Assembly (NCBI GenBank): GCA_028823235.1
Contig: JAPKBW010000002.1
Coordinates: 62,001 to 126,000, forward strand
Direction: 5' to 3'
DNA length: 64,000 nucleotides
Origin: Longimicrobiales bacterium
GTDB lineage: Bacteria; Gemmatimonadota; Gemmatimonadetes; Longimicrobiales; Gaopeijiaceae
The notes below the pieces were generated by a model. The model did no database searches. It had not been told where the DNA came from and saw only the letters and a program-made list of their open reading frames with translations. Within the stretch, counting starts at the first letter, position 1. Every line of letters starts with the position of its first letter. The translations under genes were made by a program, and so were the position numbers. This document shows positions 49,753 to 59,675 of the stretch, in pieces.

Positions 49753-51444
49753 TCAGTTTGCGCCCTTCAGCACCCACCCGTCCGGGTCGAGCGTGAAGGA
49801 TGTGGTCGGCTCGCCCGTCATGCCGATCCGCACTTTGGTTTCGCGCTCGAATACCTTGATGGCCTGACGCCGAGCATTTGAGCCGGTGCCGACTTCGACG
49901 TCCATCTGAACGCGAAATGTCGGCCAATGGTCCGGCTGCACCTGCCGGATCGTGAGCTCGAGGCTTCCGCCAGGTCCGGGCGAGTTCGGAATCCACTCAG
50001 AGTCGACCTCGAAGGTCGGGAAGCCGGGTTCGTAGATCCATTGCTGGAAGAACCACTCGAGGTCCTGGCCAGACACATCCTCCATCACCGCTCGAAAGTC
50101 TTCAGTGAGGACCGCCGTATGCAGGTGTCGCTCGTAGTAGGTGCGGATGCCACGGAAGAACGTCTCGTCCCCAATGATGCCGCGAAGCATGTGGAGGACC
50201 CAGCCACCTTTCGGATAGTTGTTGTCATTGAGGAGTGCGAAGAGATCGGTCTCTTCCGGGTCGTATATCGGCCGACTCGTGTCCTCAGAGCTGATGACCC
50301 GCTGACGGCTCTGCTCCATCCGTCCCTGAAAGTCCGCGATGCCGTCGGCCGCCTCGAAAAACTGCGCACCGAAGTAGGTCGCGAAGCCCTCGGACAACCA
50401 CAGGTGGTGCCAGCTGGCCTCAGTAATCGCGTCTCCGAACCATTGGTGAGCGATCTCGTGTGAGACCGTGCCTTCTATGTTGCTGCCGTCCGCGATTCCA
50501 CGTTCGGAATAGAAGATCGCGGAGGCGTTTTCCATGCCGCCGAAGCGCGTCGCCGACTGGACGTTCGCAAGCTTCTCGAAGGGAAACGGACCGATGGTCT
50601 CGGAAAAATAGTCCACCATTTCGGCAGCGCGTCGGAAGGACGGCTCGGCGTTCGCCACATCCTGCGGGTAAACCCAGGTCGTAACCTCTACGCATCCATC
50701 GTCTCGACGAGAGGCTGGCGCCCGCCCGCATGCCGCGAGTCCGACCGTAGTGATGGTTAGGTCGCCCGCTCCGATGACCATGTTGTACGAAGAGATTGGC
50801 ACACCGACTTCCCAGATCCAGCTACGACGAGGCCCCACCGGACCGATCGCATCGGATGGCGTAGCGGTGGGCTCGGAGGCGAGATGGCCGTTCGCGATGA
50901 CCTTCCAGTCAGCAGGGGCGTGGACTGTATAGCGCACCGTGGCCTTGTCGGCGGGGTGGTCGACGCTGGGCAGCCAGAAGCGTGTCCGGTTGGGCCAGTT
51001 GTCCACGAAGGCTACGGGATCTCCGTGGACGTTCTCTCGAATGATCAACCCATCGTCGGGTGTGCCCTCATAATGCACGCGCACGGTGATGGTCTCGCCT
51101 CTTCTCGTCCCTGCCAGTGGGACCCGGAGAATGCCCTCTTCGTGTGTGTAGTCGACGTCCGAGCCGTCGATCGACACGCTGTTCACACCTATGCCGGAGA
51201 AGTCGAGCGGAAGTGTGGGCGATGGTGCCGTGGTTGCGACGCGGATTTCCGTGATCCCTTCAAACCAGAGGATTCCGTAGCCCAGACCGACCTCGACTTC
51301 GTAGTGGAGCACGTCGACACCCGGCGCGTACTCGCCCGGTGGGGGTGCGACGCCCGCGGGGATCGGTTCAGGTTCTTGAGCTGCCGCGCTCTGCGCCATG
51401 ACTCCCACGAGCAACAACAGGCGTGCAATCCGGCGCCTGATCAT
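49753..51444 (-). CDS. Secreted M1-family aminopeptidase
   Basis: This 563-residue protein has a signal peptide (LLLLVGVMAQSAAAQ). The M1 N-terminal beta domain follows, then the catalytic domain with the exopeptidase motif GGMENASAI and the zinc site HEIAHQWFGD (about 331), then WLSEGFATYFGAQFFE with the third ligand Glu. Members cleave N-terminal residues from peptides. The short C-terminus lacks the large ERAP-like helical domain. It stands alone, divergent-free, 103 bases upstream-side of accA and in the same direction. The gap 51445-51601 contains no recognised gene. Confidence 0.92.
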   Translation of the reverse strand: MIRRRIARLLLLVGVMAQSAAAQEPEPIPAGVAPPPGEYAPGVDVLHYEVEVGLGYGILWFEGITEIRVATTAPSPTLPLDFSGIGVNSVSIDGSDVDYTHEEGILRVPLAGTRRGETITVRVHYEGTPDDGLIIRENVHGDPVAFVDNWPNRTRFWLPSVDHPADKATVRYTVHAPADWKVIANGHLASEPTATPSDAIGPVGPRRSWIWEVGVPISSYNMVIGAGDLTITTVGLAACGRAPASRRDDGCVEVTTWVYPQDVANAEPSFRRAAEMVDYFSETIGPFPFEKLANVQSATRFGGMENASAIFYSERGIADGSNIEGTVSHEIAHQWFGDAITEASWHHLWLSEGFATYFGAQFFEAADGIADFQGRMEQSRQRVISSEDTSRPIYDPEETDLFALLNDNNYPKGGWVLHMLRGIIGDETFFRGIRTYYERHLHTAVLTEDFRAVMEDVSGQDLEWFFQQWIYEPGFPTFEVDSEWIPNSPGPGGSLELTIRQVQPDHWPTFRVQMDVEVGTGSNARRQAIKVFERETKVRIGMTGEPTTSFTLDPDGWVLKGAN

Positions 51445-51601
51445 GTGTCCGTCTCAAGTTGTTGAAAGGCCTCGACCTCGGTGAAGTCCTTATGGTGGAC
51501 GCGGACGGTTTGTGGAGTGTCTGGGCTCAAGTCAGCGGGCGGGGTTTGGGGTGAGTCGTATCGCAATTTACGGCCGGTTCGAAGACGGGACAGGGGAACT
51601 G

Positions 51602-52828
51602 TCAGGCCGGTCTGACGGTTGGCTCAGGAACAAAGAACCAGACGATCAGCCCCATCGCTAGGATGGATCCAGCAGCCACGACCGTGTTCGACCCGTACCC
51701 GACGGTTGCGAAGAGGGGACCTGCGATGGCGCCTCCGAGTGCGAAGCCGAGTTGTCCGAGAGCCACGGTCAGGCTCATGAGTGAGCCACGGCGCTCATCG
51801 GACACGAGTGCTGTGAGCAAAGCCGAAAACGGACTGATTCGCATTGCCACGAGCACCATTGCCAAGAAAAAGAAGACGTAGGCGCTGAGGGGCCCGGTAA
51901 CCAGAAAAACGGTCGACAACAGCAACGCAGACAGTCCGACGCATGCGAAGAGAATAATTTTCTTGCGGCCGATACGGTCGGAGAGCCTTCCTGCCCGCGG
52001 TCCTGTGAGGACGTTCGCGACGCCCCCGAACAGAAACATCACCGCGATCTGGTTGCCTGAGATACCGACGTCCCGTTCGAGCCACGTGGGTAGATAGATC
52101 ACGAAGAGTGAGACACCTAAGAACATCATGAAGAAGGCCGCGGCGGCCCATGCGATCTCGGGTCGCTTGAGCATGGCTAGATAGTCGCCGGCAGCCTTTC
52201 TCACCGAGAGTTTCCCTTTAGTCCGTAAGACGTCAGGCTGGGGAATCTGGAAAATCACGAGAAATACGGTCAGGGCCATCGTCACGGCGAACATGTAGAA
52301 TGGGGATCGAAAACCCCATCGAGCAGCCATGAAGATCCCCAGTGGAATACCGAAGATCTGGCCGAAGGCCGACCCGCTCATGACCCACCCGGTCGCCCAG
52401 CCCCTGCGCTCGTAGGGGAAGTAGTCTCCGATGTAGGAGACCGCGGCTCCGCTCAGGATCCCGCCCGCCGATCCTGCGAATATCCGCACTGCGACGAATG
52501 TGAAGTAGCCGGTCACGAAGCCGTGCAGGCAAAGAGCGAGGGTCATCGTGCCGCACCCCAAAATGAGGATGCGTTTCCGACCTATCTTGTCCGATACCGG
52601 GCCGGCAAGAATCGCAATGATCCCGACCATGATCGAATACACGGATACGAGTGTGCCGAGTACCGCATCCGCGATGCTCAACTCGTCGCCGATCATGGGA
52701 AGGATCGGGGAGAGGATCATCGTCTGACTGGCAGAGGAAAAGACCAAGAGCCAGAGCGTGAAGACGACGAGGTAGGGCTCGAATCGGGAGGGCATGACCG
52801 CGACCCGCCCGGGCCCACTTTCGCTCAA
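51602..52828 (-). CDS. MFS transporter
   Basis: This 408-residue membrane protein has about twelve helices in the MFS arrangement, with a loop motif DKIGRKRILI between helices 2 and 3 and SDRIGRKKIILF in the second half (residues about 280-290). The family moves small molecules; the substrate is unclear, though resemblance is to drug-efflux type MFS proteins. The start is TTG 52828, overlapping the SDR stop (TTGA); ATG 52795 is an alternative. Coupling with the SDR suggests they act on the same compound. Confidence 0.88.
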   Translation of the reverse strand: MSESGPGRVAVMPSRFEPYLVVFTLWLLVFSSASQTMILSPILPMIGDELSIADAVLGTLVSVYSIMVGIIAILAGPVSDKIGRKRILILGCGTMTLALCLHGFVTGYFTFVAVRIFAGSAGGILSGAAVSYIGDYFPYERRGWATGWVMSGSAFGQIFGIPLGIFMAARWGFRSPFYMFAVTMALTVFLVIFQIPQPDVLRTKGKLSVRKAAGDYLAMLKRPEIAWAAAAFFMMFLGVSLFVIYLPTWLERDVGISGNQIAVMFLFGGVANVLTGPRAGRLSDRIGRKKIILFACVGLSALLLSTVFLVTGPLSAYVFFFLAMVLVAMRISPFSALLTALVSDERRGSLMSLTVALGQLGFALGGAIAGPLFATVGYGSNTVVAAGSILAMGLIVWFFVPEPTVRPA

Positions 52829-53601
52829 TCCGTGTTCCGGTCCATGTAGCCCGGATACCGCTGCACCGTCGGCATTATGACCAGATTGAAGATGTCGACG
52901 TGCTCGGGGGCGTTTGCCACATACACCACCGCATCGGCGACGTCGTCGGCCTTCAGTGGCACGGTTGCGGAGTAGACACCCTCGGCACGATCCGTATCAC
53001 CGTCGAATCTCACTTCGCTGAATTCCGTCTCCGCGAGGCCGGGGTCCACGCTGGAGACCCGGATTTTCGTGCCCAGCAGGTCGATGTTCATGGCCTCGCT
53101 CAGGGCTCGGACTGCGAACTTCGTTGCGTTGTAGACCGCACCCATCGGGTAAACCCAGTGACCGGCGATCGAACCAATGTTGATCACATGCCCGGAGTCG
53201 CGCTCGACCATGTGAGGGAGAATCGCACGGGTCACATAGAGAAGACCCTTGATGTTCGTGTCGATCATCTCATCCCAGTGGTCGAGCGACCCATCCTGGA
53301 GCTTGTCGAGACCCTTCGCCTTGCCGGCGTTGTTGATCAGCACGTCGGGTAGGAGTTCTTCCGCGACCAGTCCAAAGACGTACTCATTCACTGCGTCGCG
53401 ATTCGTGACGTCGAGGGCGTGCGCGTGGGCCTTGATGCCATGCTCTTCGGTTAGATGCGTGGCGAGTGCCTGGACCTTCTCGAGGCGCCGGGCGGATAGA
53501 AGTAGATGTGCGCCTTGGGCTGCGAAGTAGTGAGCGCAAGCGGCACCAATTCCGGCGGAGGCGCCGGTGATCAGCACACGCTTGCCTGTGAGTCTGTTCA
53601 T
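52825..53601 (-). CDS. SDR-family oxidoreductase (YdfG-like)
   Basis: This 258-residue protein starts at ATG 53601, directly before the fold (MNRLTGKRVLITGASAGIGA). It has the TGASAGIG cofactor motif, NNAGKAKG, and the catalytic S..Y...K set in INIGSIAGHWVYPMGAVYNATKFA. Close relatives oxidise serine or 3-hydroxy acids with NADP. No strong ribosome site is seen. A longer frame to 53685 adds 28 residues without homology. It overlaps the MFS gene by 4 bases and probably forms an operon with it. Confidence 0.88.
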   Translation of the reverse strand: MNRLTGKRVLITGASAGIGAACAHYFAAQGAHLLLSARRLEKVQALATHLTEEHGIKAHAHALDVTNRDAVNEYVFGLVAEELLPDVLINNAGKAKGLDKLQDGSLDHWDEMIDTNIKGLLYVTRAILPHMVERDSGHVINIGSIAGHWVYPMGAVYNATKFAVRALSEAMNIDLLGTKIRVSSVDPGLAETEFSEVRFDGDTDRAEGVYSATVPLKADDVADAVVYVANAPEHVDIFNLVIMPTVQRYPGYMDRNTD

Positions 53602-53829
53602 TGAAGCGCAGTTGAGTGAGACGCTGGAGCGGGTCGGCAGCCGCAGGAATGCGCTGAGATTGGGGGAGGTCGGGGTGTCAGGCAACGGGGTCAGCTCGAT
53701 GTCTCGAACCCAGGCGCGGGTGTTCGCGCCTGCTGCGTCATTCAGGCCCCGCTCTAGGTCATGACGATCCCTTACGTTGCGGTCGGGGGCGCACTACCGT
53801 GCCTTACGATTTTCCTCTTGAGGTGCGCG

Positions 53830-55044
53830 ATGAACAAGAAGCAGGTCGGCGCTTGGGCGATGTTCGATTTTGCTAACTCTGTCTATCCCGCGGTCATCAC
53901 GACCGCTGTGTTCTCGGCCTACTACTCGGGGTTCGTTGTCGGAGGCGATGACGGTCGGGGTACACAGCTGTGGGGTTGGGCAGTCTCGGCTTCCGCGTTG
54001 ATCGTCGCATTGACCGCGCCATTGCTGGGTGCGGTGGCCGATCGTGGCGGGGCCAGAAAGAAATTCATGCTCTTCTACACCGGTCTCTGTCTGTTCGGCG
54101 TGACCATGTTCACGACGCTCGATGCCGGGATGGCCCTCCAGGGCTTTGTCCTGTTTGTCATTGCCAACGTCGGCTTCGAAAGTGCGATCGTGTTTTACAA
54201 TTCCTTCCTGCCGGACATCGCACCGCGCGAGATGCAGGGACGGGTTTCCGGCCTGGGCTTCGGAGTCGGCTACGCGGGTTCCGCACTGGGTCTTCTTCTG
54301 GCTGCCCCGCTTGTCGACACCATCGAGCTGGTGTGGATCATGGTGGCGCTCTTCTTCTTGGTCTTCTCGATTCCGGCCTTCCTGTACCTGCCGAAGGACG
54401 AGCCTAGTGAGATGTCCGTACCCCAGGCCATGGGATGGGGGCTGACGAACTTCAGGTCCATCGTCGCCGAGGTCTGGGCACTCAAGGATCTCCGCAACTT
54501 CCTGATCGCGTTCTTCTTTTACATCGATGGTGTGCTGACCATCATCGTCATGGCCGGTCCCGTTGCCGAGGAGACGTTCGCCTTCACGCCGAGCGAGAGC
54601 ATCATGCTCTTTCTCATTGTTCAGCTTTCGGCACTCGCCGGGGCGTTTGCATTGGCGAAGCCGACTGATGTGTGGGGTCCAAAGACGGTGCTGAACGGAG
54701 TGCTCCTGCTCTGGATCATGGCCGGAGTGTCAGCCTTTTTCGTGCAAGACAAGAGTGTGTTCTTTGGCTTGGCGGTCGTGGCCGGATTCGGACTTGGCTC
54801 CGTACAGTCTGCGAGCCGCAGTTATGTGTCCCTCTTGATTCCCGATGGACGCGAATCGGAGTTGTTCGGTTTTTACGCACTGTGCGGAAAATCGTCGTCG
54901 ACGGTGGGCCCCATTCTCTTTGGTACCGCGACCGTAATGGCGGGTGGAAACCAGCGGCCCTCGTTTCTGGTTATCACGGTGATGTTCGTTATCGGACTCT
55001 TCCTGCTGCGGAAGGTCCCAAACCCCCGGGTGCTCGCCAGTTGA
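53830..55044 (+). CDS. MFS transporter, UMF1/Atg22-like
   Basis: This 404-residue membrane protein starts at ATG 53830 (GAGGTG site upstream) with the family-typical WAMFDFANSVYPAVITT. It has about twelve helices, a charged loop GAVADRGGARKKFML after helix 2, and ending helices with FGFYALCGKSSSTVGP. The Atg22-like group includes amino-acid exporters of the vacuole; the bacterial substrates are uncertain. The gene is divergent from the SDR. A pseudogene follows on the same strand. Confidence 0.88.
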   Translation: MNKKQVGAWAMFDFANSVYPAVITTAVFSAYYSGFVVGGDDGRGTQLWGWAVSASALIVALTAPLLGAVADRGGARKKFMLFYTGLCLFGVTMFTTLDAGMALQGFVLFVIANVGFESAIVFYNSFLPDIAPREMQGRVSGLGFGVGYAGSALGLLLAAPLVDTIELVWIMVALFFLVFSIPAFLYLPKDEPSEMSVPQAMGWGLTNFRSIVAEVWALKDLRNFLIAFFFYIDGVLTIIVMAGPVAEETFAFTPSESIMLFLIVQLSALAGAFALAKPTDVWGPKTVLNGVLLLWIMAGVSAFFVQDKSVFFGLAVVAGFGLGSVQSASRSYVSLLIPDGRESELFGFYALCGKSSSTVGPILFGTATVMAGGNQRPSFLVITVMFVIGLFLLRKVPNPRVLAS

Positions 55045-55079
55045 CGGATTTCTCCGCATGACCCCGCGGCTCTCCGCAC

Positions 55080-55721
55080 GCTAAGCGGTAGTCGCGATCG
55101 CCGTTCTGGCACTCGGTGCCGGCGGACTCACACGCTTGGCTTCCGTACGAATGTCCGGGACGTTCGACGGGAATTCACTCGACTCGTGTTCTACAGTGGG
55201 TCATGGCGTTCGGCGCGTTCCTCATGCGCTCCGACCCGAACACGGGGGTTCGCTATGCCCTGCCAGCCCTGCCACTACTCGCGGTGTTCGTGTCGGGCGT
55301 GTCGTGGTTCCAGTTCTGGTGGTGGCGCAGGCCATCTCCGTGCTCACTGTCTATCCGTACTTCTTGGCCTATTCGGGCGTTCTCGCCGCCGGACGTGAAG
55401 GGCATCGGCGTCTCTCCGATTCGAACGTGGAGTGGGGGCAGGGGAGGACCTTCATGCAAGACGAAGGCATCGGGCGCGTGAATCTCGCGTACTTCGAAAG
55501 CGCTCGAACGGGGGCTTATGGCATTGAGTATGTCGCGCTGCCGATTTCCTTCCGTCTGTCTGTGCCGAGAATCTGTTGCGCGGCCGAGTATCCATGGCTC
55601 ACTGTGATTTCTGCGATGACCCTGCAGGGGGCAGGGGTGGAATCCGTTCGCGCTGTACCGGGAGAGAGAGCCTTACGCTTTGATCGGGCATTCTCTCATC
55701 GTGTCCGACGAGAAAGACTGA
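55080..55721 (+). pseudogene. Frameshifted C-terminal part of a family 39-type glycosyltransferase
   Basis: Three frames together give the C-terminus of a membrane glycosyltransferase (ArnT/PMT type). Pieces in order are SDPNTGVRYALPALPLLAVF, then in another frame AISVLTVYPYFLAYSGVLAA, SDSNVEWGQG and GIGRVNLAYFESARTGAYGI, then in a third frame WNPFALYREREPYALIGHSL and a TGA at 55721. The family has such a hydrophobic end, a DSN-x-DWGQ motif and a short C-terminal LIGHSxLV block. The amino-terminal catalytic half is missing, so this is a remnant. Shifts lie near 55310 and 55630. Confidence 0.7.
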
Positions 55722-55787
55722 AGATGAGCAGCTCCCGCAGTCAGCTCAACGGCTGCTTGAACCGCTCCTGACATGCACCGCTGTGAC

Positions 55788-57650
55788 TCACGGAGCATGA
55801 GGAGCGGAGTCCTGCCCGAACTGGGCCCTGTGTAACTCCGAGAAGGTTCCTCCAGCCGCGACCAGGTCGTCCCAGCCGCCTTGTTCGACCATGCGGCCGT
55901 TGTTCATGACCAGGATCTGGTCGGCGTCACGAATAGTCGAAAGTCGATGCGCGATGATGATCAGCGTCCGACCATGCGCACGCTGCTGGATCGCCCGAGC
56001 GACGCGCTGTTCGATGACGCTGTCCAGGGCCGAGGTGGCCTCGTCCAGAATCAGGATGTCGGGATCTCGCAGAAGGGCGCGAGCGAGTGCAGCACGCTGG
56101 CGCTGCCCGCCTGAAAGCTGAACGCCACGGTCACCGACCTCCGTATCGAGCCCGTCTCGTAGCCCTTCGGCAAAGGTGCCCAACTCCACGTCATGGAGCG
56201 CCGCGAGGACTTCCTCTTCATCGATCGGACGGTCGAGGCCGAACGTCAGGTTCTCGCGCAGGGTCCGATTTAGCAGCCAGACCTCCTGACTTACGATGGC
56301 CATCCGGGCGTGGAGTGATTCCAGCGAGAAGTCGCGGATGTCGTGTCCATCGAGTGAGATGGATCCGGGTGCGCAATCGTAGAAGCGTGCGATCAGGTCG
56401 ACGAAAGTCGTTTTACCGGCTCCTGTGGGGCCTACGATCGCGGTGACTTTCCCGGCGCGCAGTGTCGTGTTGATGTCGCGCAGGGTTTCGACACCGTCTT
56501 GATACTGGAAGTCGAGATGCTTGACCGCGATTCCGTCCTTCAGGGCCTCGAAACGTCTGTTGCCCGCCGGCACCAGGTACTTTCCTTCGTCCGAAAAAAG
56601 GTCTGCGACCGCATCGAGTCTGGGAATTTCCTGTGAAACCTTCAGACTGAACTCGCTGAAATATTTGTAGTCACGCAGGGCCTGCTGGAGGATCAACAAG
56701 AACGCACCGAATGCCGCCAGGTCGCCGGGGCGGAAGGCGGCTGGCGAGACGAAGATCACGACGCTCTGGACGAGCAGCATGGTCAGCAGGATCAGGACTT
56801 CCTCGACGGGATACCGCAGACTGATGACACGTCCCCGTCGAACCGCCAGCACTTCTGCTTCGCGGAGCACGTCTGCGTACGCTCCGGCGGCCTGCTGTTC
56901 CTGTGAGTACGCCTTCACCAGTGGAATCGATCCGAGTACGTCGAGGATCCGCGTCCTCATGCGCCGGTCCACTTCAACGCCTTGTTGTGATATGCGCTGG
57001 ACCTCGCGGTTGACTGCATTCATCAGCCAGTTCACCAAGGGCAGCGACAGGATGAACGCGATCGACAGCGGGAGCGAAATTCCGAACATGACTGCGGCCT
57101 TAACGAGAAGGCCGACGCCGTTGCGCAGTAGCTCCTCGATTGCGACAAGCAGCCCCATGATCGAGCTCGACCACCCGATCTCGGCGTCCACGCGTCCGAC
57201 AGCATTTCGGTCGAAGTACTGTCGCCCGAACTGAAGGACGCGCCCGAATGTTTCCTCCCCGACCTGGACCCGGTAGCGCTCGTTGCGTCCGACGACGAAG
57301 AGTTTGCTGGCGTATTCGACGACGAGCTTGGCAATACGCCCGACGATCAGGAGCGATACGACCATGACGATGAGAAACGAGTCTCGAGCTCCGCGGTCGA
57401 CAACGGAGTCTGGTACGAGCTGCAGGATCCAGCCGAACGCTCTTGAGTCAGCCAGAAAGTCGAACGAGTTCTGAGAGATCGCTTCGGTAAGCGGGATCAA
57501 CAGGGAGAACGACGCGCCCTCCAGTACGCCGGCGATCAGAATGAGCCCGATCGGTAATGCGAGATGCCACCAACGGCCATCCACCACATGCCAGTAGTGG
57601 CGGATAATGCCTCTGGCTGGGGCTACGGCATGGTCCGGGGCGTGACTCAT
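55788..57650 (-). CDS. ABC exporter, fused membrane and ATPase domains
   Basis: This 620-residue half-transporter has a six-helix membrane domain (about 30-335) and an ATPase (about 370-600) with Walker A GPTGAGKTT, signature LSGGQRQRAALARAL, Walker B ILILDEATSALD and IAHRLST. It is probably a homodimeric lipid, lipopolysaccharide or peptide exporter; the substrate is not known. It is 137 bases from a truncated gene and 8 bases downstream of the M20 hydrolase. It resembles, but is not closely similar to, the exporter at 27058. Confidence 0.9.
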   Translation of the reverse strand: MSHAPDHAVAPARGIIRHYWHVVDGRWWHLALPIGLILIAGVLEGASFSLLIPLTEAISQNSFDFLADSRAFGWILQLVPDSVVDRGARDSFLIVMVVSLLIVGRIAKLVVEYASKLFVVGRNERYRVQVGEETFGRVLQFGRQYFDRNAVGRVDAEIGWSSSIMGLLVAIEELLRNGVGLLVKAAVMFGISLPLSIAFILSLPLVNWLMNAVNREVQRISQQGVEVDRRMRTRILDVLGSIPLVKAYSQEQQAAGAYADVLREAEVLAVRRGRVISLRYPVEEVLILLTMLLVQSVVIFVSPAAFRPGDLAAFGAFLLILQQALRDYKYFSEFSLKVSQEIPRLDAVADLFSDEGKYLVPAGNRRFEALKDGIAVKHLDFQYQDGVETLRDINTTLRAGKVTAIVGPTGAGKTTFVDLIARFYDCAPGSISLDGHDIRDFSLESLHARMAIVSQEVWLLNRTLRENLTFGLDRPIDEEEVLAALHDVELGTFAEGLRDGLDTEVGDRGVQLSGGQRQRAALARALLRDPDILILDEATSALDSVIEQRVARAIQQRAHGRTLIIIAHRLSTIRDADQILVMNNGRMVEQGGWDDLVAAGGTFSELHRAQFGQDSAPHAP

Positions 57651-57658
57651 GTAGGCGG

Positions 57659-59017
57659 CTATGGCCTCGGGAGTTGTTTTGTCACGAGGCCGGCTGCATC
57701 CAGGGCCAGTAGAGTCCGAAGCAGGACATTGCTTCCGTTCACGATGTCCTCCAGTTCGGTGTGCTCCTCAGGAGCGTGACTGACTCCGTTCACGGAGGGT
57801 ACGAAGATCATTCCGACCGGACAGAGCAAGGCCATGCTCTGCGCATCGTGTCCGGCACCCGAGGGCATCCGCGCCGGGCTAAGGCCCAGATCGTTCGCGG
57901 CTCGTTCGACCATGTCTCGAATGCGCAGGTCGGTCGGGGCGGCTCCACTCGTGTAGAAGCGCTCGAAAGAAAAGGTGACGCCGGTCTGTCGGGCGATCTC
58001 TGCAGATCGTTCCTCGATCGCAGCGTATATGTCCGCGACTCCCTCCATCGTGAGATCTCGGATCTCCAACGTCATGCGGACGTGCCCCGGAATGACGTTC
58101 GGTGCGCCTGGCTCGGCTTCGAGCCGACCGACGGTGGCCACTTGGCGACCCGGCGTGTCGTGCGCGATGCGGTACGCCGATGTGATGAAGCGGGCCGCGC
58201 CGACCATTGCATCGGCACGTCGGTCCATCGGTGTGGTTCCCGCGTGGTTGGTCATTCCATGCACCGTGACGTTCCAGCGCATGATCCCGACGATGCCCTC
58301 GACCACGCCGATATCGATGCCGTCCTGATCCATGACCGCACCCTGCTCGACATGCAGCTCAAGGAACGCCGTCAGCGAGCCCTCGTCGCGGCGGACGTCG
58401 GCCAGTCGCGCGGCGTTCCCCCCCAGCCGGTCGAGGCCTTCCCCAATGGTGAAGCCCGAGGCAGTCTCGATATCGAGTTCGAATCTCTCGACCTGACCCG
58501 CGAGGGCGCGGCTCCCGGTTTTGCCCCCTTCTTCGTTGGTGAAGAAGGCTATCTCCATGGGATGTCGCGTCTGGCGTCCGGCGTCGGCCAGCGTGGCGGC
58601 GACCTCAACCGCGCCCATGGATCCAACCTGGCCATCGAAGTTGCCACCTCCTGGCACGGAGTCGATGTGAGAGCCGAACATGATGGGAGCAAGCCCGAGC
58701 TCCGTGCCTGGCTTCTGAGCGATCAGGTTCCCTGCGAAGTCGGTGTGCGTCTCGAAGCCTGCCGCTTGTAGGAGGCCTGCGACCCAGTCGCGGGCCTCGA
58801 TGTTGGCGTCACTGAATGCGACCCGGTCGATTCCCCCGGCGGCGTTCGCTCCGAAGGTGGCGAGTTCGCGCATACGTTCGCCGAGTCGTGTCGCATCTAC
58901 TACGAAGGCCTGACCACGACCTGGACCGGAACGATGGTCGCCAAGGACAGGCGTTGCACCAGTCCATGCTCCCGCCATGGCGAGCCCACTCACGCGCGCG
59001 AAATCTCTTCTCTTCAT
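57659..59017 (-). CDS. M20-family Zn amidohydrolase (carbamoylase/allantoate amidohydrolase type)
   Basis: This 452-residue protein starts MKRRDFARVSGLAMAGAW, a Tat-like signal. The M20 domain has the metal site GSHIDSVPGGGNFDGQVG and FTNEEGGKTGSRALAG, then the dimerisation domain from about 225 (VHGMTNHAGTTPMDRRADAM) and GHDAQSMALLCPVGMIFVPS. The group hydrolyses N-carbamoyl amino acids or allantoate. A Tat signal would export it, which is unusual for this group. A truncated relative lies 4 bases upstream. Confidence 0.88.
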   Translation of the reverse strand: MKRRDFARVSGLAMAGAWTGATPVLGDHRSGPGRGQAFVVDATRLGERMRELATFGANAAGGIDRVAFSDANIEARDWVAGLLQAAGFETHTDFAGNLIAQKPGTELGLAPIMFGSHIDSVPGGGNFDGQVGSMGAVEVAATLADAGRQTRHPMEIAFFTNEEGGKTGSRALAGQVERFELDIETASGFTIGEGLDRLGGNAARLADVRRDEGSLTAFLELHVEQGAVMDQDGIDIGVVEGIVGIMRWNVTVHGMTNHAGTTPMDRRADAMVGAARFITSAYRIAHDTPGRQVATVGRLEAEPGAPNVIPGHVRMTLEIRDLTMEGVADIYAAIEERSAEIARQTGVTFSFERFYTSGAAPTDLRIRDMVERAANDLGLSPARMPSGAGHDAQSMALLCPVGMIFVPSVNGVSHAPEEHTELEDIVNGSNVLLRTLLALDAAGLVTKQLPRP

Positions 59018-59021
59018 GAGG

Positions 59022-59675
59022 TCAGTTCCTGGTCGAGCGTCGATAGTCGAGTGGTGGCTCCCGGTCGCCCACGAACGGAATGTAAGAGCCGGTCCCTCGG
59101 CGTTCCTCGAATTCGGCCCTCGCCTGAGCGACGAGATCCGGTCGGGTTATCAAATCCACAGCGGTTCTTGCCACGGTTTGTGCCGCTAGGAGCATGCCCT
59201 TCGTCCCGATCGTCGTTCCCGAGACTGCTGCGGCCTGCCAAGTGTGAAAAACCACTCCTGGCACATGGGTAGCGGTCGACAGTCCGGTCGTGGGTACGTC
59301 CCAACTCACGTCGCCGCCGGCCGACGACAGCGGCAGAACCCCCCCTGGAAGCGTCTGGTACATCAACTCGGCGAAGCGAAGCTCTTCTGCATAGTATTCG
59401 ACGCCTCCGACCTCCTCGAGATTTTCGAACATCGCCCGGGCGAGGGTGGTGTTTGGAAGGAGGTTGTAGACGCCGTTGACGATTTCATGTTCGACCGTCG
59501 TACCTGTTCCTTGTGCGGCTCCCTCGGACACATCGATCATGCGCTCGAAGAGCTCTCGTACGACGCCCGCGTCGGGGTGACGGACGTAGTAGTACACCTC
59601 GGCCTTCGCCGGGACGACGTTCGGAGCGAGCCCGCCATCCGAGATGACGTAGTGAATTCGAGTCTCCTGCGGCAC
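59022..59675 (-). pseudogene. N-terminally truncated M20D amidohydrolase (AbgB-like)
   Basis: Only the C-terminal half of an AbgB-type amidohydrolase is encoded here: RIHYVISDGGLAPNVVPAKA (dimerisation-domain start), EVYYYVRHPDAG, GTGTTVEHEIVNGVYNLLPN, and the C-terminal metal-ligand and end region DVSWDVPTTG, FHTWQAAAVSGTTIG. The metal-binding N-terminal domain of about 270 residues is gone; the frame is closed by TAA a little upstream, and the RidA lipoprotein gene region follows. The remaining 217 residues cannot bind metals as the full enzyme does. It lies 4 bases upstream of the intact M20 gene, so both once formed an operon. Confidence 0.75.

Noticed and set aside
53601-53685. N-terminal extension of the SDR gene
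   Set aside because: The 28 residues show no homology-like pattern, and the SDR fold begins right after ATG 53601.
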